From positions 1 to 15,480 of the forward strand of contig JACDGH010000028.1 in NCBI GenBank assembly GCA_013815395.1: a stretch of DNA of 15,480 nucleotides, read 5' to 3'. Positions 1 to 6,801 of the stretch are shown here, piece by piece. The number at the start of each line of letters is the position of its first letter. Position 1 is the stretch's first letter. This stretch comes from Parachlamydiaceae bacterium. GTDB lineage: Bacteria > Chlamydiota > Chlamydiia > Chlamydiales > Parachlamydiaceae. The notes below the pieces were generated by a model, which was not told the origin of the DNA, searched no databases, and worked only from the letters and a program-made list of their open reading frames with translations. The position numbers were made by a program, and so were the translations under genes.

Positions 1-1121
1 GCCTTTATTTCCATATTCCTTTTTGCTCAAAGAAATGTTCTTATTGCCATTTCTATGTCCTGCCTGATAAAGAGCCTTTAAAGCTACAATTGATGGAAGG
101 GTTTGAAAGAGAGTTGGCGCTCTTGCTTGAACAGCTTAAAGGGAAGCGCTTAGTTTCAATTTATTTTGGCGGAGGAACCCCCGCCCTTTTTGGAGCTAAG
201 CCGCTTGCTACTTTATTGGCCACCATTTATTCTTACATTCCCTTTGATGCCAAGAATATTGAAATCACCCTGGAAGCTAATCCTGAAAATATCACTGAGC
301 AGCTGATCAGGGAATATGCCGCAGCTGGCGTAAATCGCGTCAGCATTGGTGTTCAAACACTGGACAATGATCTACTAATACGGTTAGGGCGCATACATAA
401 CGCAACTAAAGCAATCGATGCTATTAATATGACGCACCAAGCGGGCATTGATAATATTAGCATCGACCTCATGTATGATATTCCTGGGCAAACCCTTCAT
501 TCTTGGCAAACCACTCTTCAAAGCATTCCTCAGTTGCCTATAACGCACCTTTCTTTATACAACCTAACTATTGAACCTCATACCGTCTTCTTTAAATATC
601 AAGAATCTCTTCGCAAGGAACTGCCGGATGCCGAAAGTAGTGCTGAAATGTATCGCATGGCAGTGGACCAAATGAATGCCTGCGGATTGCTTCAATATGA
701 AATTTCGGCTTTTGCTAAAAATAACCTTTATTCCCGACATAATGTTGGTTATTGGACGGGTCGCCCTTTCTTAGGAGTAGGTCCTTCAGCTTTTAGTTAT
801 TGGGAAGGTCGCCGTTTTCGCAATGTAGCAAATCTCAGCCGCTATCTTAAATCACTGCAAGAAGGAAATCTACCTATTGATTTTGATGAAAAGCTTGAAA
901 AAGAAGAACATCAGCGCGAATTATTGGCAATTGCATTGCGTTTACTTCAGGGCGTAGATCTTTGCGATTTTCAATTGGCACATGGCATTTTATCAAAAGA
1001 ATTAATCGAAATTCTTAAAAACCTGGAAAAAGATGAATTCATAGTTAAAAATGGAAATATTTTAACATTATCGACGAAAGGCATTCTCTTTTACGATACT
1101 GTCGCTGTTGATATTATCTAA
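1..1121 (+). CDS. hemW: Radical-SAM heme chaperone HemW (5'-truncated by window edge)
   Basis: The reading frame is open from base 3, so the gene begins left of the window; the TTG at 90 and ATG at 93 are internal codons. The visible part, about 372 codons, starts LYFHIPFCSKKCSYCHF and carries the C-x3-C-x2-C motif that binds the 4Fe-4S cluster (cysteine codons at 24, 36 and 45). Phenylalanine follows where HemN has a fourth cysteine, which favours HemW over HemN coproporphyrinogen dehydrogenase, as does the length close to the family's usual 375-380 residues. The glycine-rich FGGGTP SAM motif and the segment IGVQTLDNDLLIRLGR are typical of the family. Known members bind heme and deliver it to target proteins rather than oxidise coproporphyrinogen. 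A 94-bp gap separates it from the next gene, so cotranscription is possible but not shown. Confidence 0.93.
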   Translation, partial: LYFHIPFCSKKCSYCHFYVLPDKEPLKLQLMEGFERELALLLEQLKGKRLVSIYFGGGTPALFGAKPLATLLATIYSYIPFDAKNIEITLEANPENITEQLIREYAAAGVNRVSIGVQTLDNDLLIRLGRIHNATKAIDAINMTHQAGIDNISIDLMYDIPGQTLHSWQTTLQSIPQLPITHLSLYNLTIEPHTVFFKYQESLRKELPDAESSAEMYRMAVDQMNACGLLQYEISAFAKNNLYSRHNVGYWTGRPFLGVGPSAFSYWEGRRFRNVANLSRYLKSLQEGNLPIDFDEKLEKEEHQRELLAIALRLLQGVDLCDFQLAHGILSKELIEILKNLEKDEFIVKNGNILTLSTKGILFYDTVAVDII

Positions 1122-1159
1122 ACTTTAGTTAAAATCTCAAATAAATCACAAAAAAAACA

Positions 1160-1188
1160 TTGACTAGAGATCTACAGAATGGCAAAAT
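1160..1188 (+). promoter_or_regulatory. Possible sigma70-type promoter upstream of the methyltransferase gene
   Basis: TTGACT at 1160-1165 is followed after 17 bases by CAAAAT at 1183-1188. The -35 is close to consensus and the -10 is weak. The leader to the ATG at 1216 would be about 20 bases and contains AAGGA eight bases before the start. This is a motif call only. Confidence 0.3.
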
Positions 1189-1215
1189 TGTTGCTTTTCT
1201 ACAAGGATACTTACA

Positions 1216-1941
1216 ATGGATCAATCTTCTCAAAAGCCAGCCTTATTATTACTGCCTAATTTATTAGGTGAAGTGAAACACCATGAACTTTTCTTACCTG
1301 CGAGTGTTGATAAGGCCGTAGGAACATTAGATGGACTGATTGCAGAAAGTGAAACAGCCGGTCGCCGTTATCTCGGCAGATTTACCACTAAAAAACCTGC
1401 TAGTGAAATCCCTATTGCCCTATTTAATGAACATACGCCTGATGCAGATATCGATTTTTTATTAGAACCAATTCGCAAAGGTGAGCGATGGGGCTTTGTT
1501 TCTGATGCAGGATTGCCTTGTATAGCTGATCCCGGCTCCAAATTAGTCAATCGTGCGCGTCAAAGTGGCATTGTCATTAATACCTTTGTGGGTCCTTCTT
1601 CAATCCTCCTTGGATTAATAGCCTCTGGTCTTCCTGCGCAGCGATTTTACTTTGCAGGATATCTCGACAAAGAACCTTCGGGACGTGAGGTTCAAATTCG
1701 CGAATTAGAAAAAAGGTCCAAAGCAGATGCGTCCACCCAAGTCTTTATCGAAACACCTTATCGCAATAAGCATACTTTAGAGTCACTACTCAAAGTATTA
1801 CGTGATTCTACTGAACTATGTGTCGGTTGGGATTTAACATTACCTACCCAAGGAATAGTTTCTCAGCCTGTACACCTATGGAAAAAAAGCCCCTTGCCAA
1901 ATTTAGATAAGAAAGCGGCCATTTTTCTTTTCTATGCTTAA
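1216..1941 (+). CDS. RsmI-like SAM-dependent methyltransferase (tetrapyrrole methylase fold)
   Basis: This 241-residue protein has the signatures of the tetrapyrrole methylase superfamily as seen in RsmI, the 16S rRNA C1402 2'-O-methyltransferase: VSDAGLPCIADPG at about residues 95-107 and GPSSILLGLIASGLP at 126-140, which form the SAM-binding cleft, then FYFAGYL and FIETPYRNKHTLESLL. The N-terminus (LLLPNLLGE) is divergent, and the usual AEDTR element appears as AESETAGRRYL. The protein is shorter than standard RsmI (about 280 residues) and lacks its C-terminal extension, matching a short RsmI-like subfamily I associate with Chlamydiae and Bacteroidetes. The substrate is therefore uncertain; rRNA is the best guess. 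AAGGA lies eight bases before the ATG. The lipoprotein gene follows after 33 bases. Confidence 0.85.
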   Translation: MDQSSQKPALLLLPNLLGEVKHHELFLPASVDKAVGTLDGLIAESETAGRRYLGRFTTKKPASEIPIALFNEHTPDADIDFLLEPIRKGERWGFVSDAGLPCIADPGSKLVNRARQSGIVINTFVGPSSILLGLIASGLPAQRFYFAGYLDKEPSGREVQIRELEKRSKADASTQVFIETPYRNKHTLESLLKVLRDSTELCVGWDLTLPTQGIVSQPVHLWKKSPLPNLDKKAAIFLFYA

Positions 1942-1974
1942 TCTAAACTAATAACAAATATAATAAGGTGATTT

Positions 1975-2460
1975 ATGAAAATTCTTAAAACTGTTATCAC
2001 TTCTTTGGTGCTATCTTCCACACTTGCCTCATTGACAAGCTGCGCTACTATTGTGCATGGGACATACCAGTCTGTAGGCATCTCCAGCAATCCAAGTAAT
2101 GCGGCCGTGTGGGTGGATCAAAATTACATAGGTAATACTCCAATCCTTGTTGGAATGTCACGAAAAGATAATCACGTTGTTAGGATTGAACTCGTCAATT
2201 TTCAACCCTATGAATTGGTTTTATCCAGACAAATCAGTGGTTGGGTTTTTGGGAATATTCTTTTTGGTGGATTTATTGGACTAGCTGTAGATGCCATTTC
2301 AGGGGGGCTTTATAAATTAACACCTGAACAAGTTCAAACAGAATTGTACTCTAACAAGATGGAATACTATAAAGATGCGGAAAATTCTTATGTTTTCATC
2401 GTCATGAAACCTGACTCATCATGGGAAAAAGTTGGAAATTTGATTGCTTCTACCCCTTAA
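1975..2460 (+). CDS. PEGA-domain lipoprotein
   Basis: The 161-residue product begins with a lipoprotein signal: a lysine-containing n-region, a hydrophobic stretch (VITSLVLSSTLAS) and the lipobox LTSC with C23 as the predicted lipidated residue. The mature part opens ATIVHGTYQSVGISSNPSNA and runs through a PEGA-like beta domain at about residues 33-88 (AAVWVDQNYIGNTPI, then VVRIELVNFQPYE). A glycine-rich hydrophobic stretch (GNILFGGFIGLAVDAISGG, about 92-110) and a polar tail follow. PEGA lipoproteins are envelope-anchored surface or periplasmic proteins, and the exact role here is unknown. AAGGTG lies six bases before the ATG. The gene follows the methyltransferase closely and may be cotranscribed. 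Confidence 0.75.
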   Translation: MKILKTVITSLVLSSTLASLTSCATIVHGTYQSVGISSNPSNAAVWVDQNYIGNTPILVGMSRKDNHVVRIELVNFQPYELVLSRQISGWVFGNILFGGFIGLAVDAISGGLYKLTPEQVQTELYSNKMEYYKDAENSYVFIVMKPDSSWEKVGNLIASTP

Positions 2461-2477
2461 TTATTGAACTGTCTTGA

Positions 2478-2621
2478 AAAAAAAGAGGTAAGGATCCAGA
2501 GAAGCCACATTCACGGAAATTTAATCTTAGAATACCAACCGACATTTACGTTAAACTCGTTGCTCACGCCACTCAAGAAGGTTAAAGCATTATTTCTTGC
2601 ATCTTAAAAAGATTGTCAGCT
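2478..2621 (+). pseudogene. Remnant of a HicB-type antitoxin C-terminus with an in-frame stop
   Basis: Reading from 2478, the frame gives KKRGKDPEKPHSRKFNLRIP, then TDIYVKLVAHATQEG, a TAA at 2583, and SIISCILKRLSA ending at TGA 2622. This matches the conserved end of HicB-family antitoxins, a ribbon-helix-helix segment of the form P-E-x-P-x-S-G-K-F-N-x-R-I-P-x-E-L-H followed by E-G-x-S-L-N. The TAA sits where the family has the residue between G and S of the EG-x-SLN motif, so an AAA-to-TAA change is the simplest explanation. The HicB N-terminal domain and any HicA toxin are absent. The fragment lies between unrelated genes and has no start codon, so it reads as debris of a lost toxin-antitoxin locus. 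The call rests on recalled family motifs. Confidence 0.6.
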
Positions 2622-2666
2622 TGAAAAATACAAGGACGTGTGATTTAATGAAGTTATGAGGTAAGT

Positions 2667-3032
2667 ATGAAAGAAATTGTCGCATCTCTCGCATCGGCCG
2701 CCCTAGCTGGTTATACTGGTATTACGGCGTATAATGGTGAGCATTCTTGTGATCAACTTCAAGCTGCATATAACACATGCATGTTAAATACTATCACACA
2801 AACGAAAGCACGCCCTGCTTTAATTATATTTGAATTGATAACAAATGCACTTACTATTGACGGCTCAAAAAGCTGTCCGATCCAATATAAAAATTTTAAC
2901 GCTTGCAAGGATCAAAATTATACGGGCACGTTGGTGTTAATATCAATAGCATCTGTAATATTTGCCACATACTCTGCTTTTAATTATATACACGCTCCTG
3001 CTATCCCAAAGGTTAAAGCTTTTATAAATTAG
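2667..3032 (+). CDS. Small membrane-associated twin C-x9-C protein, paralog 1
   Basis: I do not recognise the family of this 121-residue protein. It has a small-residue-rich hydrophobic segment at about residues 4-22 (IVASLASAALAGYTGITAY) and a second at 87-105 (GTLVLISIASVIFATYSAF), both able to form membrane helices. Between them are four cysteines in two exact C-x9-C pairs, C28/C38 and C70/C80, plus a moderately hydrophobic ALIIFELITNAL stretch. Paired cysteines suggest disulfides on a non-cytoplasmic loop; this is inference. The ATG is preceded by a GAGG Shine-Dalgarno. The next gene is a paralog with roughly half its residues identical, implying tandem duplication. A secreted inclusion-membrane-type protein is a possible alternative, but the loop is longer than the short turn typical of chlamydial Inc proteins. 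Confidence 0.7.
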   Translation: MKEIVASLASAALAGYTGITAYNGEHSCDQLQAAYNTCMLNTITQTKARPALIIFELITNALTIDGSKSCPIQYKNFNACKDQNYTGTLVLISIASVIFATYSAFNYIHAPAIPKVKAFIN

Positions 3033-3222
3033 CGAAATAGTTTGAGATGGCCCCGGTAAGCATCCCCACATTTACCAAAATTTATCTAAATTTATATTTT
3101 CTTAACAATTATGATTTATAATTACGCATGTAAAAACTAAAATTTTACCATAGTTTTTAAGATACATTAGCTAATGGTCTATTTAATTTAATTTATCAAT
3201 AAAGTTTATAAGGTTTTAAAAT

Positions 3223-3594
3223 ATGAAAGAAATTATCGCATCAGCCGCATCAATGGCAGTAGCTGGTTTTTCTGGTATGGGGGCGTATTATGCTGCACAT
3301 GCTTGTGATCAAGTTGAGATGGCATATAATACATGTCTGTCTATTGCATGGTCTAAAACAGTAAGAGCTACTAAGGGCCCCCTAGCATTGGTTATGTTTG
3401 AACTTTTTGGCAATGCTCTTAGTTTTGACGGCTCAAAAAGCTGCCCAAGTCAATTTAAAAATTTCAATGCTTGTAAGGAAAAAGATTATTCCGGCACTTT
3501 ATTGTTAGTGTCTATAGCATCGGGAATATTTTCTTGTTATTCTATTTATAAATACGGTCAAGCATCCGCCATTCAAAAAGCTAAAGCATTATAA
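3223..3594 (+). CDS. Small membrane-associated twin C-x9-C protein, paralog 2
   Basis: This 123-residue protein is the tandem paralog of the preceding gene, starting MKEIIASAAS against MKEIVASLAS. The two C-x9-C pairs are kept (C28/C38 and C74/C84) although the spacer between them has grown by four residues, so the pairs rather than the overall spacing are conserved. A fifth cysteine, C105, lies in the second hydrophobic segment. The strongest shared block is DGSKSCP followed by FNACK. The 190-bp gap from paralog 1 is very AT-rich; I see no ORF in it and no clear promoter beyond a TATAAT at 3117. A weak AAGG precedes the ATG, and a strong hairpin follows the stop within ten bases. Function is unknown; an envelope location is inferred. 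Confidence 0.7.
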   Translation: MKEIIASAASMAVAGFSGMGAYYAAHACDQVEMAYNTCLSIAWSKTVRATKGPLALVMFELFGNALSFDGSKSCPSQFKNFNACKEKDYSGTLLLVSIASGIFSCYSIYKYGQASAIQKAKAL

Positions 3595-3602
3595 AAAAAT
3601 AT

Positions 3603-3638
3603 AAGTATTCGCAATTTTCTTTAAAATTGCGAATACTT
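3603..3638 (+). terminator. Hairpin following the second twin C-x9-C gene
   Basis: A perfect 16-bp stem (arms 3603-3618 and 3623-3638, arm AAGTATTCGCAATTTT) closes on the four-base loop CTTT, eight bases after the stop codon. The stem ends in A/T pairs rather than being followed by a separate long T tract. It sits between convergent genes and probably terminates transcription of the + strand gene, possibly in both directions. Confidence 0.65.
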
Positions 3639-3649
3639 TATATGCTCAT

Positions 3650-3764
3650 GAGAAGCCCTATTTATTGCAAATTGCTTTGGAAAATATGTTCCCCCTTTTT
3701 TTTCAGGCCGAGAAGGGCTGGCTACTCTCTTTCAGAGCCTTCTCGACAATAGTCAGGGCTTCTC
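3650..3764. repeat. Structured intergenic region with four GAGAAG-core arms
   Basis: GAGAAGCCCT (3650-3659) pairs perfectly with AGGGCTTCTC (3755-3764). Nested inside, CGAGAAGGGCT (3709-3719) pairs with AGCCTTCTCG (3736-3745) with one bulge. All four arms share the same core and could exchange partners. The element lies between convergent genes, where it may act as a bidirectional terminator or be a remnant of a small repeat. Confidence 0.45.
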
Positions 3765-3819
3765 GCAATGCTTTCCACAAATAAAATGAGACAAAATTAG
3801 AAAAAGGCTCAGAGTTTTT

Positions 3820-4851
3820 TTATTTATTCGAAGTTAATTTTATAACTAACATTTCTGCTAAAAAATCAGGATCTACAGAACTATTTTTCGCCTGCAGCTC
3901 TGTTTGATCAACTTTTAACAGACCTTCTTTCAATGATAGCATGCCATAGCTACGAGCATTTTGAATGTGGCGCTCAAGAATTTGTCCTTTCATATACGGA
4001 TATTCCCGTGAGATCTCGTCTCCACTCCCTCCCTGCATCAGTATAGAACAAATATTGAATTCAGTTTGAAATTGTGAGCGAATTTGGCGCAGCAATGCAA
4101 TCAAGGCCACGCCATCATTAAGCAATGCTTTACTGATGCGAAGCGCTGTAGCAACATCGCGACGAAAGATTGCTTCCCCAAGTTGCCACGCATTTTCACT
4201 ATTGACGCTGCCGCAAATAGTTGAGACATCCTTTTCGGTAATACTAGCACGTTGTCCCACATAGCACACAAGCTTAAGCAATTCCTGTTGCAGGAGGCAT
4301 TGATCTGTGCCCAATTGCTTTACCAATGCTCGACACGTGGATTGCTCAATTTGTTTTCCTTCTGCCAAAGCCGCAGTTCCCAACCAATCAGCGAGCGATT
4401 TTTCCCGTTCCCACGGCTTTTCTTCAGCGATATCAAGAATGATCCCAACTTTTTCAGCTTTTTTGTAAAAATTAGTGGCGCGATTAACTGAAGGAGCTAT
4501 AAGTACTAAGCACGCACTGCGATTGGGTACGTTAAAATAAGACTCCATTTTTAATGCAGAGGCTTTCTCGAATTTATCGGCATTATGTACAACAATTAAG
4601 CGTTTCTTTGCAAAAAAGGCTAGCATTTCCAATTCGCTCAGAACATTATCGACAGTATGTTTTTCTGCATCGAAGATTTGTAAACAAAGATCAGGAGACA
4701 CTTCTTTTTTTAAAACAATTTTAATCAACAAGTCCAATGCTGATTTTCGCTCATAATCTTCTTTGGCTAAAATCATATAAATATCAGAAAAATGCTGTGG
4801 TGCAGCCCCTTCCAAATGTTTCTCAAAGGCACGTAAGTTGTTATATTTCAT
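3820..4851 (-). CDS. holA: DNA polymerase III delta subunit (clamp loader)
   Basis: The product, 343 residues from the chosen ATG, matches HolA: an N-terminal ATPase-like domain (IYMILAKEDYERKSALDLLI; ELEMLAFFAKKRLIVVHNADKF), then LQQELLKLVCYVGQRASITEKDVSTICG and a helical C-terminal collar domain. Delta opens the beta sliding clamp during loading. The canonical P-loop is absent, as expected for delta. The frame stays open to a TTG at 4887, but that codon lies upstream of the predicted -10 box at 4876-4881 and would not be in the transcript, so ATG 4851 is preferred. No clear Shine-Dalgarno precedes this ATG. The gene appears monocistronic and convergent with the twin C-x9-C genes. Confidence 0.87.
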   Translation of the reverse strand: MKYNNLRAFEKHLEGAAPQHFSDIYMILAKEDYERKSALDLLIKIVLKKEVSPDLCLQIFDAEKHTVDNVLSELEMLAFFAKKRLIVVHNADKFEKASALKMESYFNVPNRSACLVLIAPSVNRATNFYKKAEKVGIILDIAEEKPWEREKSLADWLGTAALAEGKQIEQSTCRALVKQLGTDQCLLQQELLKLVCYVGQRASITEKDVSTICGSVNSENAWQLGEAIFRRDVATALRISKALLNDGVALIALLRQIRSQFQTEFNICSILMQGGSGDEISREYPYMKGQILERHIQNARSYGMLSLKEGLLKVDQTELQAKNSSVDPDFLAEMLVIKLTSNK

Positions 4852-4875
4852 AAATTGACTTGTGGTAAAATCGCC

Positions 4876-4904
4876 ATTATAGTGCAACTTAGCAACTTTC
4901 GCAA
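4876..4904 (-). promoter_or_regulatory. sigma70-type promoter of holA
   Basis: On the minus strand TTGCGA (4904-4899) is followed after exactly 17 bases by a consensus TATAAT (4881-4876). The predicted transcript starts near 4869, about 18 bases before the ATG at 4851. This supports the ATG over the upstream TTG. Confidence 0.6.
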
Positions 4905-4955
4905 CAAGTTATTCATCTACTAGATGCCGTAATTATAACAAATAGATCGTACGCC

Positions 4956-5150
4956 TTTGGCGAAGCCTTTGGAGTGCGCCGGCTCCTGCCGCGCTTTTTG
5001 ATTCAGGAGGTCCTTTGAAGCGGAATAAAATCATTTCAAAATAAAGATTTTTAGACTTTGTCCTCTTATGCCATATCCTAGGGAGATTAAGTTGATTTCT
5101 TGAATTGAAGGGCGCGGCAGGAGCCGACGCACTCCAAAGGCTTCGCCAAA
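4956..5150. repeat. 39-nt imperfect inverted repeat pair (dispersed repeat family)
   Basis: The arm at 4956-4994, starting TTTGGCGAAGCCTTTGGAGT, and the arm at 5112-5150 are reverse complements with a single mismatch over 39 bases. They flank 117 bases of AT-rich sequence without an ORF. No convincing target-site duplication is seen outside the arms, and a direct TTTGG repeat occurs within each arm. Related sequence recurs at 15267-15290 and 15391-15430, so this is a repeat family rather than a single terminator. It could be a small non-autonomous mobile element or a bacterial interspersed repeat. The rest of the 4888-5294 gap contains only this pair, the holA promoter and the hairpin at 5193-5296. 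Confidence 0.75.
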
Positions 5151-5192
5151 CATAAAATAATCTATTGCCTTCTTTTTCCTGTCAGCCGCTCC

Positions 5193-5296
5193 AGTGCTCT
5201 AAGTTTTTTTTAAAATAACACCAGGCCTGCAGTCTCCCTTTCCAGGGGCTGCCTTTAGCCTGGGTGTTATTTTTTAAAAAAATAGTCAAGAGCACT
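5193..5296. terminator. Long composite hairpin at the 3' end of the NUDIX gene
   Basis: Outer arms AGTGCTCT (5193-5200) and AGAGCACT (5289-5296) enclose a second stem in which a T-run plus AAAATAACACCAGGC (ending 5225) pairs with GCCTGGGTGTTATTTT (starting 5258), followed by A/T runs. An inner GCAG/CTGC hairpin caps it. The NUDIX stop codon lies inside the right outer arm. A terminator for the leftward operon is likely; the regular nested symmetry also resembles a miniature inverted-repeat element. Confidence 0.6.
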
Positions 5297-6044
5297 AGAA
5301 GTGCGGCTCTAAACGAGCCCAAGCTAAATTTAAAAGATGAAGAGATAAAGGAACGAAGTTTTCTGAATGCTGCTGAATAAATGCAGGCATATCAGCCTTA
5401 TAAACCCACTTAAGAACATCATATTCAAATGTCGGAGGCAAAGATTGATTTACTTTTGGATTTACTTTATCCGAATGCAACACTATTTCCACACACACTT
5501 CATACATTGCAGTATTAGAATCGTAGACTAGTGCAAAAGGAGTTGCCTGTTGAACAACTTCTGCTAAATATCCCGTTTCTTCCTCAAGCTCGCGCAAAGC
5601 CTGCTCAATGACATTGATGCGCTCCCCCTTCTCTCCCTCTATTGATCCCGCATCTATCCCTCCTGAAGGAACTAACTCAAACCATAAAGGATATTGCATC
5701 ACAACCTCTGAGCGTTGTCCAACTAAAACAGCTTTGGAAGTGCGGGTAATACAACTCAAACTTATCGGCTTTATTCCTAATTTTTTCCTTAAAGAGGGCT
5801 CTTGCACATAAGCAAGAAAATATTTATATTCAATAAATTCTGCTACCAATCGACCATCCGGGCTATATTCCACTAAACTAAGTACTTTCCCGTTGAACAA
5901 CTGTTCTTTCCGCTGTTCTTTTTCCCTTTGCCAGATCGTTTCAATAGCTTGATTTACTACGTCTGATAATTCAATTCTCCCTCGTGAGGAGTCTAATAAA
6001 AAGGGGAAATTAGGAGATAATTTGAACGTCTGATAATCATGCAT
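5295..6044 (-). CDS. NUDIX-family hydrolase
   Basis: This 249-residue protein has the catalytic core REL-EEETGY (R151-Y159, matching REUxEExGU) in a domain spanning about residues 100-240, preceded by VPSGGIDAG as in ADP-sugar or nucleoside-diphosphate-X pyrophosphatases. The stretch between GGIDAG and the RE motif (SIEGEKGERINVIEQAL) is longer than usual, and the glutamate expected eight residues before the arginine is replaced by isoleucine, so the NUDIX box is atypical. Residues 1-95 form an N-terminal extension that may recognise the substrate. The ATG overlaps the upstream HAD gene's stop by eight bases (ATGCATGA) and follows GAGAAG at close spacing, indicating translational coupling. 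Its role in the sugar operon is plausibly removal of nucleotide-sugar by-products; this is inference. Confidence 0.8.
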   Translation of the reverse strand: MHDYQTFKLSPNFPFLLDSSRGRIELSDVVNQAIETIWQREKEQRKEQLFNGKVLSLVEYSPDGRLVAEFIEYKYFLAYVQEPSLRKKLGIKPISLSCITRTSKAVLVGQRSEVVMQYPLWFELVPSGGIDAGSIEGEKGERINVIEQALRELEEETGYLAEVVQQATPFALVYDSNTAMYEVCVEIVLHSDKVNPKVNQSLPPTFEYDVLKWVYKADMPAFIQQHSENFVPLSLHLLNLAWARLEPHF

Positions 6045-6744
6045 CGCACTTCTCTTTTAACCAAATTAAAATATTTTTCCAATCATCAACTTGATGATAA
6101 AGATCTTTTGAGACATTTGGTATTGGAAGCGGATTAGGTGCGGAATGTGAGGCAAAGAAAGTGTTGTGTTTGATCCAAAGAGTAAAGATCTCTGCACTGG
6201 TGGCTGCCTGCACTCCACTCACTGAATCCTCAATCGCCAAAACATCTGAAGCATCTAATTGAAGTAATTTGAGCGATTTAAGGTATAAATCAGGGTACGG
6301 CTTGCTACGAATTCCTTGTTGAGAAAAGACTATGAAATCAAATAAGGATGCAAGATGGGCACCTTTGATAAAGGCGTTGACAAATTGCTTTTCTGAAGCA
6401 GAAACCAAGGCTAATTTTACATCTTGTTTTTTTGCATAATGAATAGCTTCTAGCGCGTGCGGAAAAAAATTTACTTTTTGTTCATATGCTTCCTTTAATC
6501 CTTGCTGATAAGTCTCCAATAAAGCAGAGCGGTCGTCAGTCAATTTATAGCGATGCTTTAAACTATCAATGATTTCAGATAATGATGGCCCCATCAATGA
6601 TTGAAACTCTTTAGGAGTACCAAGGACACCATAGCTTTTAAGAAAGCCCATGTAAGCTTCATAAAGCATCGGAAGGGTGTCGATCAAAGTCCCATCCATA
6701 TCAATCAATAGGGCTTTTGGTTTTTGTATATTATATAAATTCAT
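6037..6744 (-). CDS. HAD-superfamily phosphatase (PGP/beta-PGM-like)
   Basis: The 235-residue product shows all four HAD motifs: DMDGTLIDT with nucleophile D15 and acid/base D17, the motif II serine in LALVSAS (S115), the motif III lysine in RSKPYPDLY (K148), and IEDSVSGVQAA with metal ligands E172 and D173. An alpha-helical cap lies between motifs I and II (about residues 24-95), making it a subclass-I phosphatase or phosphomutase like phosphoglycolate phosphatase and beta-phosphoglucomutase. Substrate cannot be read from sequence. Its place 57 bases downstream of the NeuB-type synthase gene suggests dephosphorylation of a sugar or nonulosonate 9-phosphate, analogous to N-acylneuraminate-9-phosphatase, but a housekeeping role is equally possible. 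It is translationally coupled to the NUDIX gene. Confidence 0.83.
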   Translation of the reverse strand: MNLYNIQKPKALLIDMDGTLIDTLPMLYEAYMGFLKSYGVLGTPKEFQSLMGPSLSEIIDSLKHRYKLTDDRSALLETYQQGLKEAYEQKVNFFPHALEAIHYAKKQDVKLALVSASEKQFVNAFIKGAHLASLFDFIVFSQQGIRSKPYPDLYLKSLKLLQLDASDVLAIEDSVSGVQAATSAEIFTLWIKHNTFFASHSAPNPLPIPNVSKDLYHQVDDWKNILIWLKEKCDA

Positions 6745-6801
6745 AGCATGCTTTTCCTATTATAACCTTATCATCATCATCATTAGCACCATTAACGATT
6801 C

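Noticed and set aside
90..95. TTG or ATG start for the first gene
   Set aside because: The frame is open further upstream to the window edge and encodes the family's N-terminal beta strand and the essential cysteine motif.
4252..4491. A 79-codon + strand ORF inside holA
   Set aside because: It is antisense to conserved HolA coding sequence, with no supporting start signal.
4995..5111. Possible transposase or small ORF between the 39-nt repeat arms
   Set aside because: The 117-base interior has stops in all frames at short intervals and no recognisable peptide.
6768..6790. TCATCATCATCAT microsatellite between the HAD and NeuB genes
   Set aside because: It has only a few triplets, in a short intergenic spacer, with no sign of a coding or structural role.
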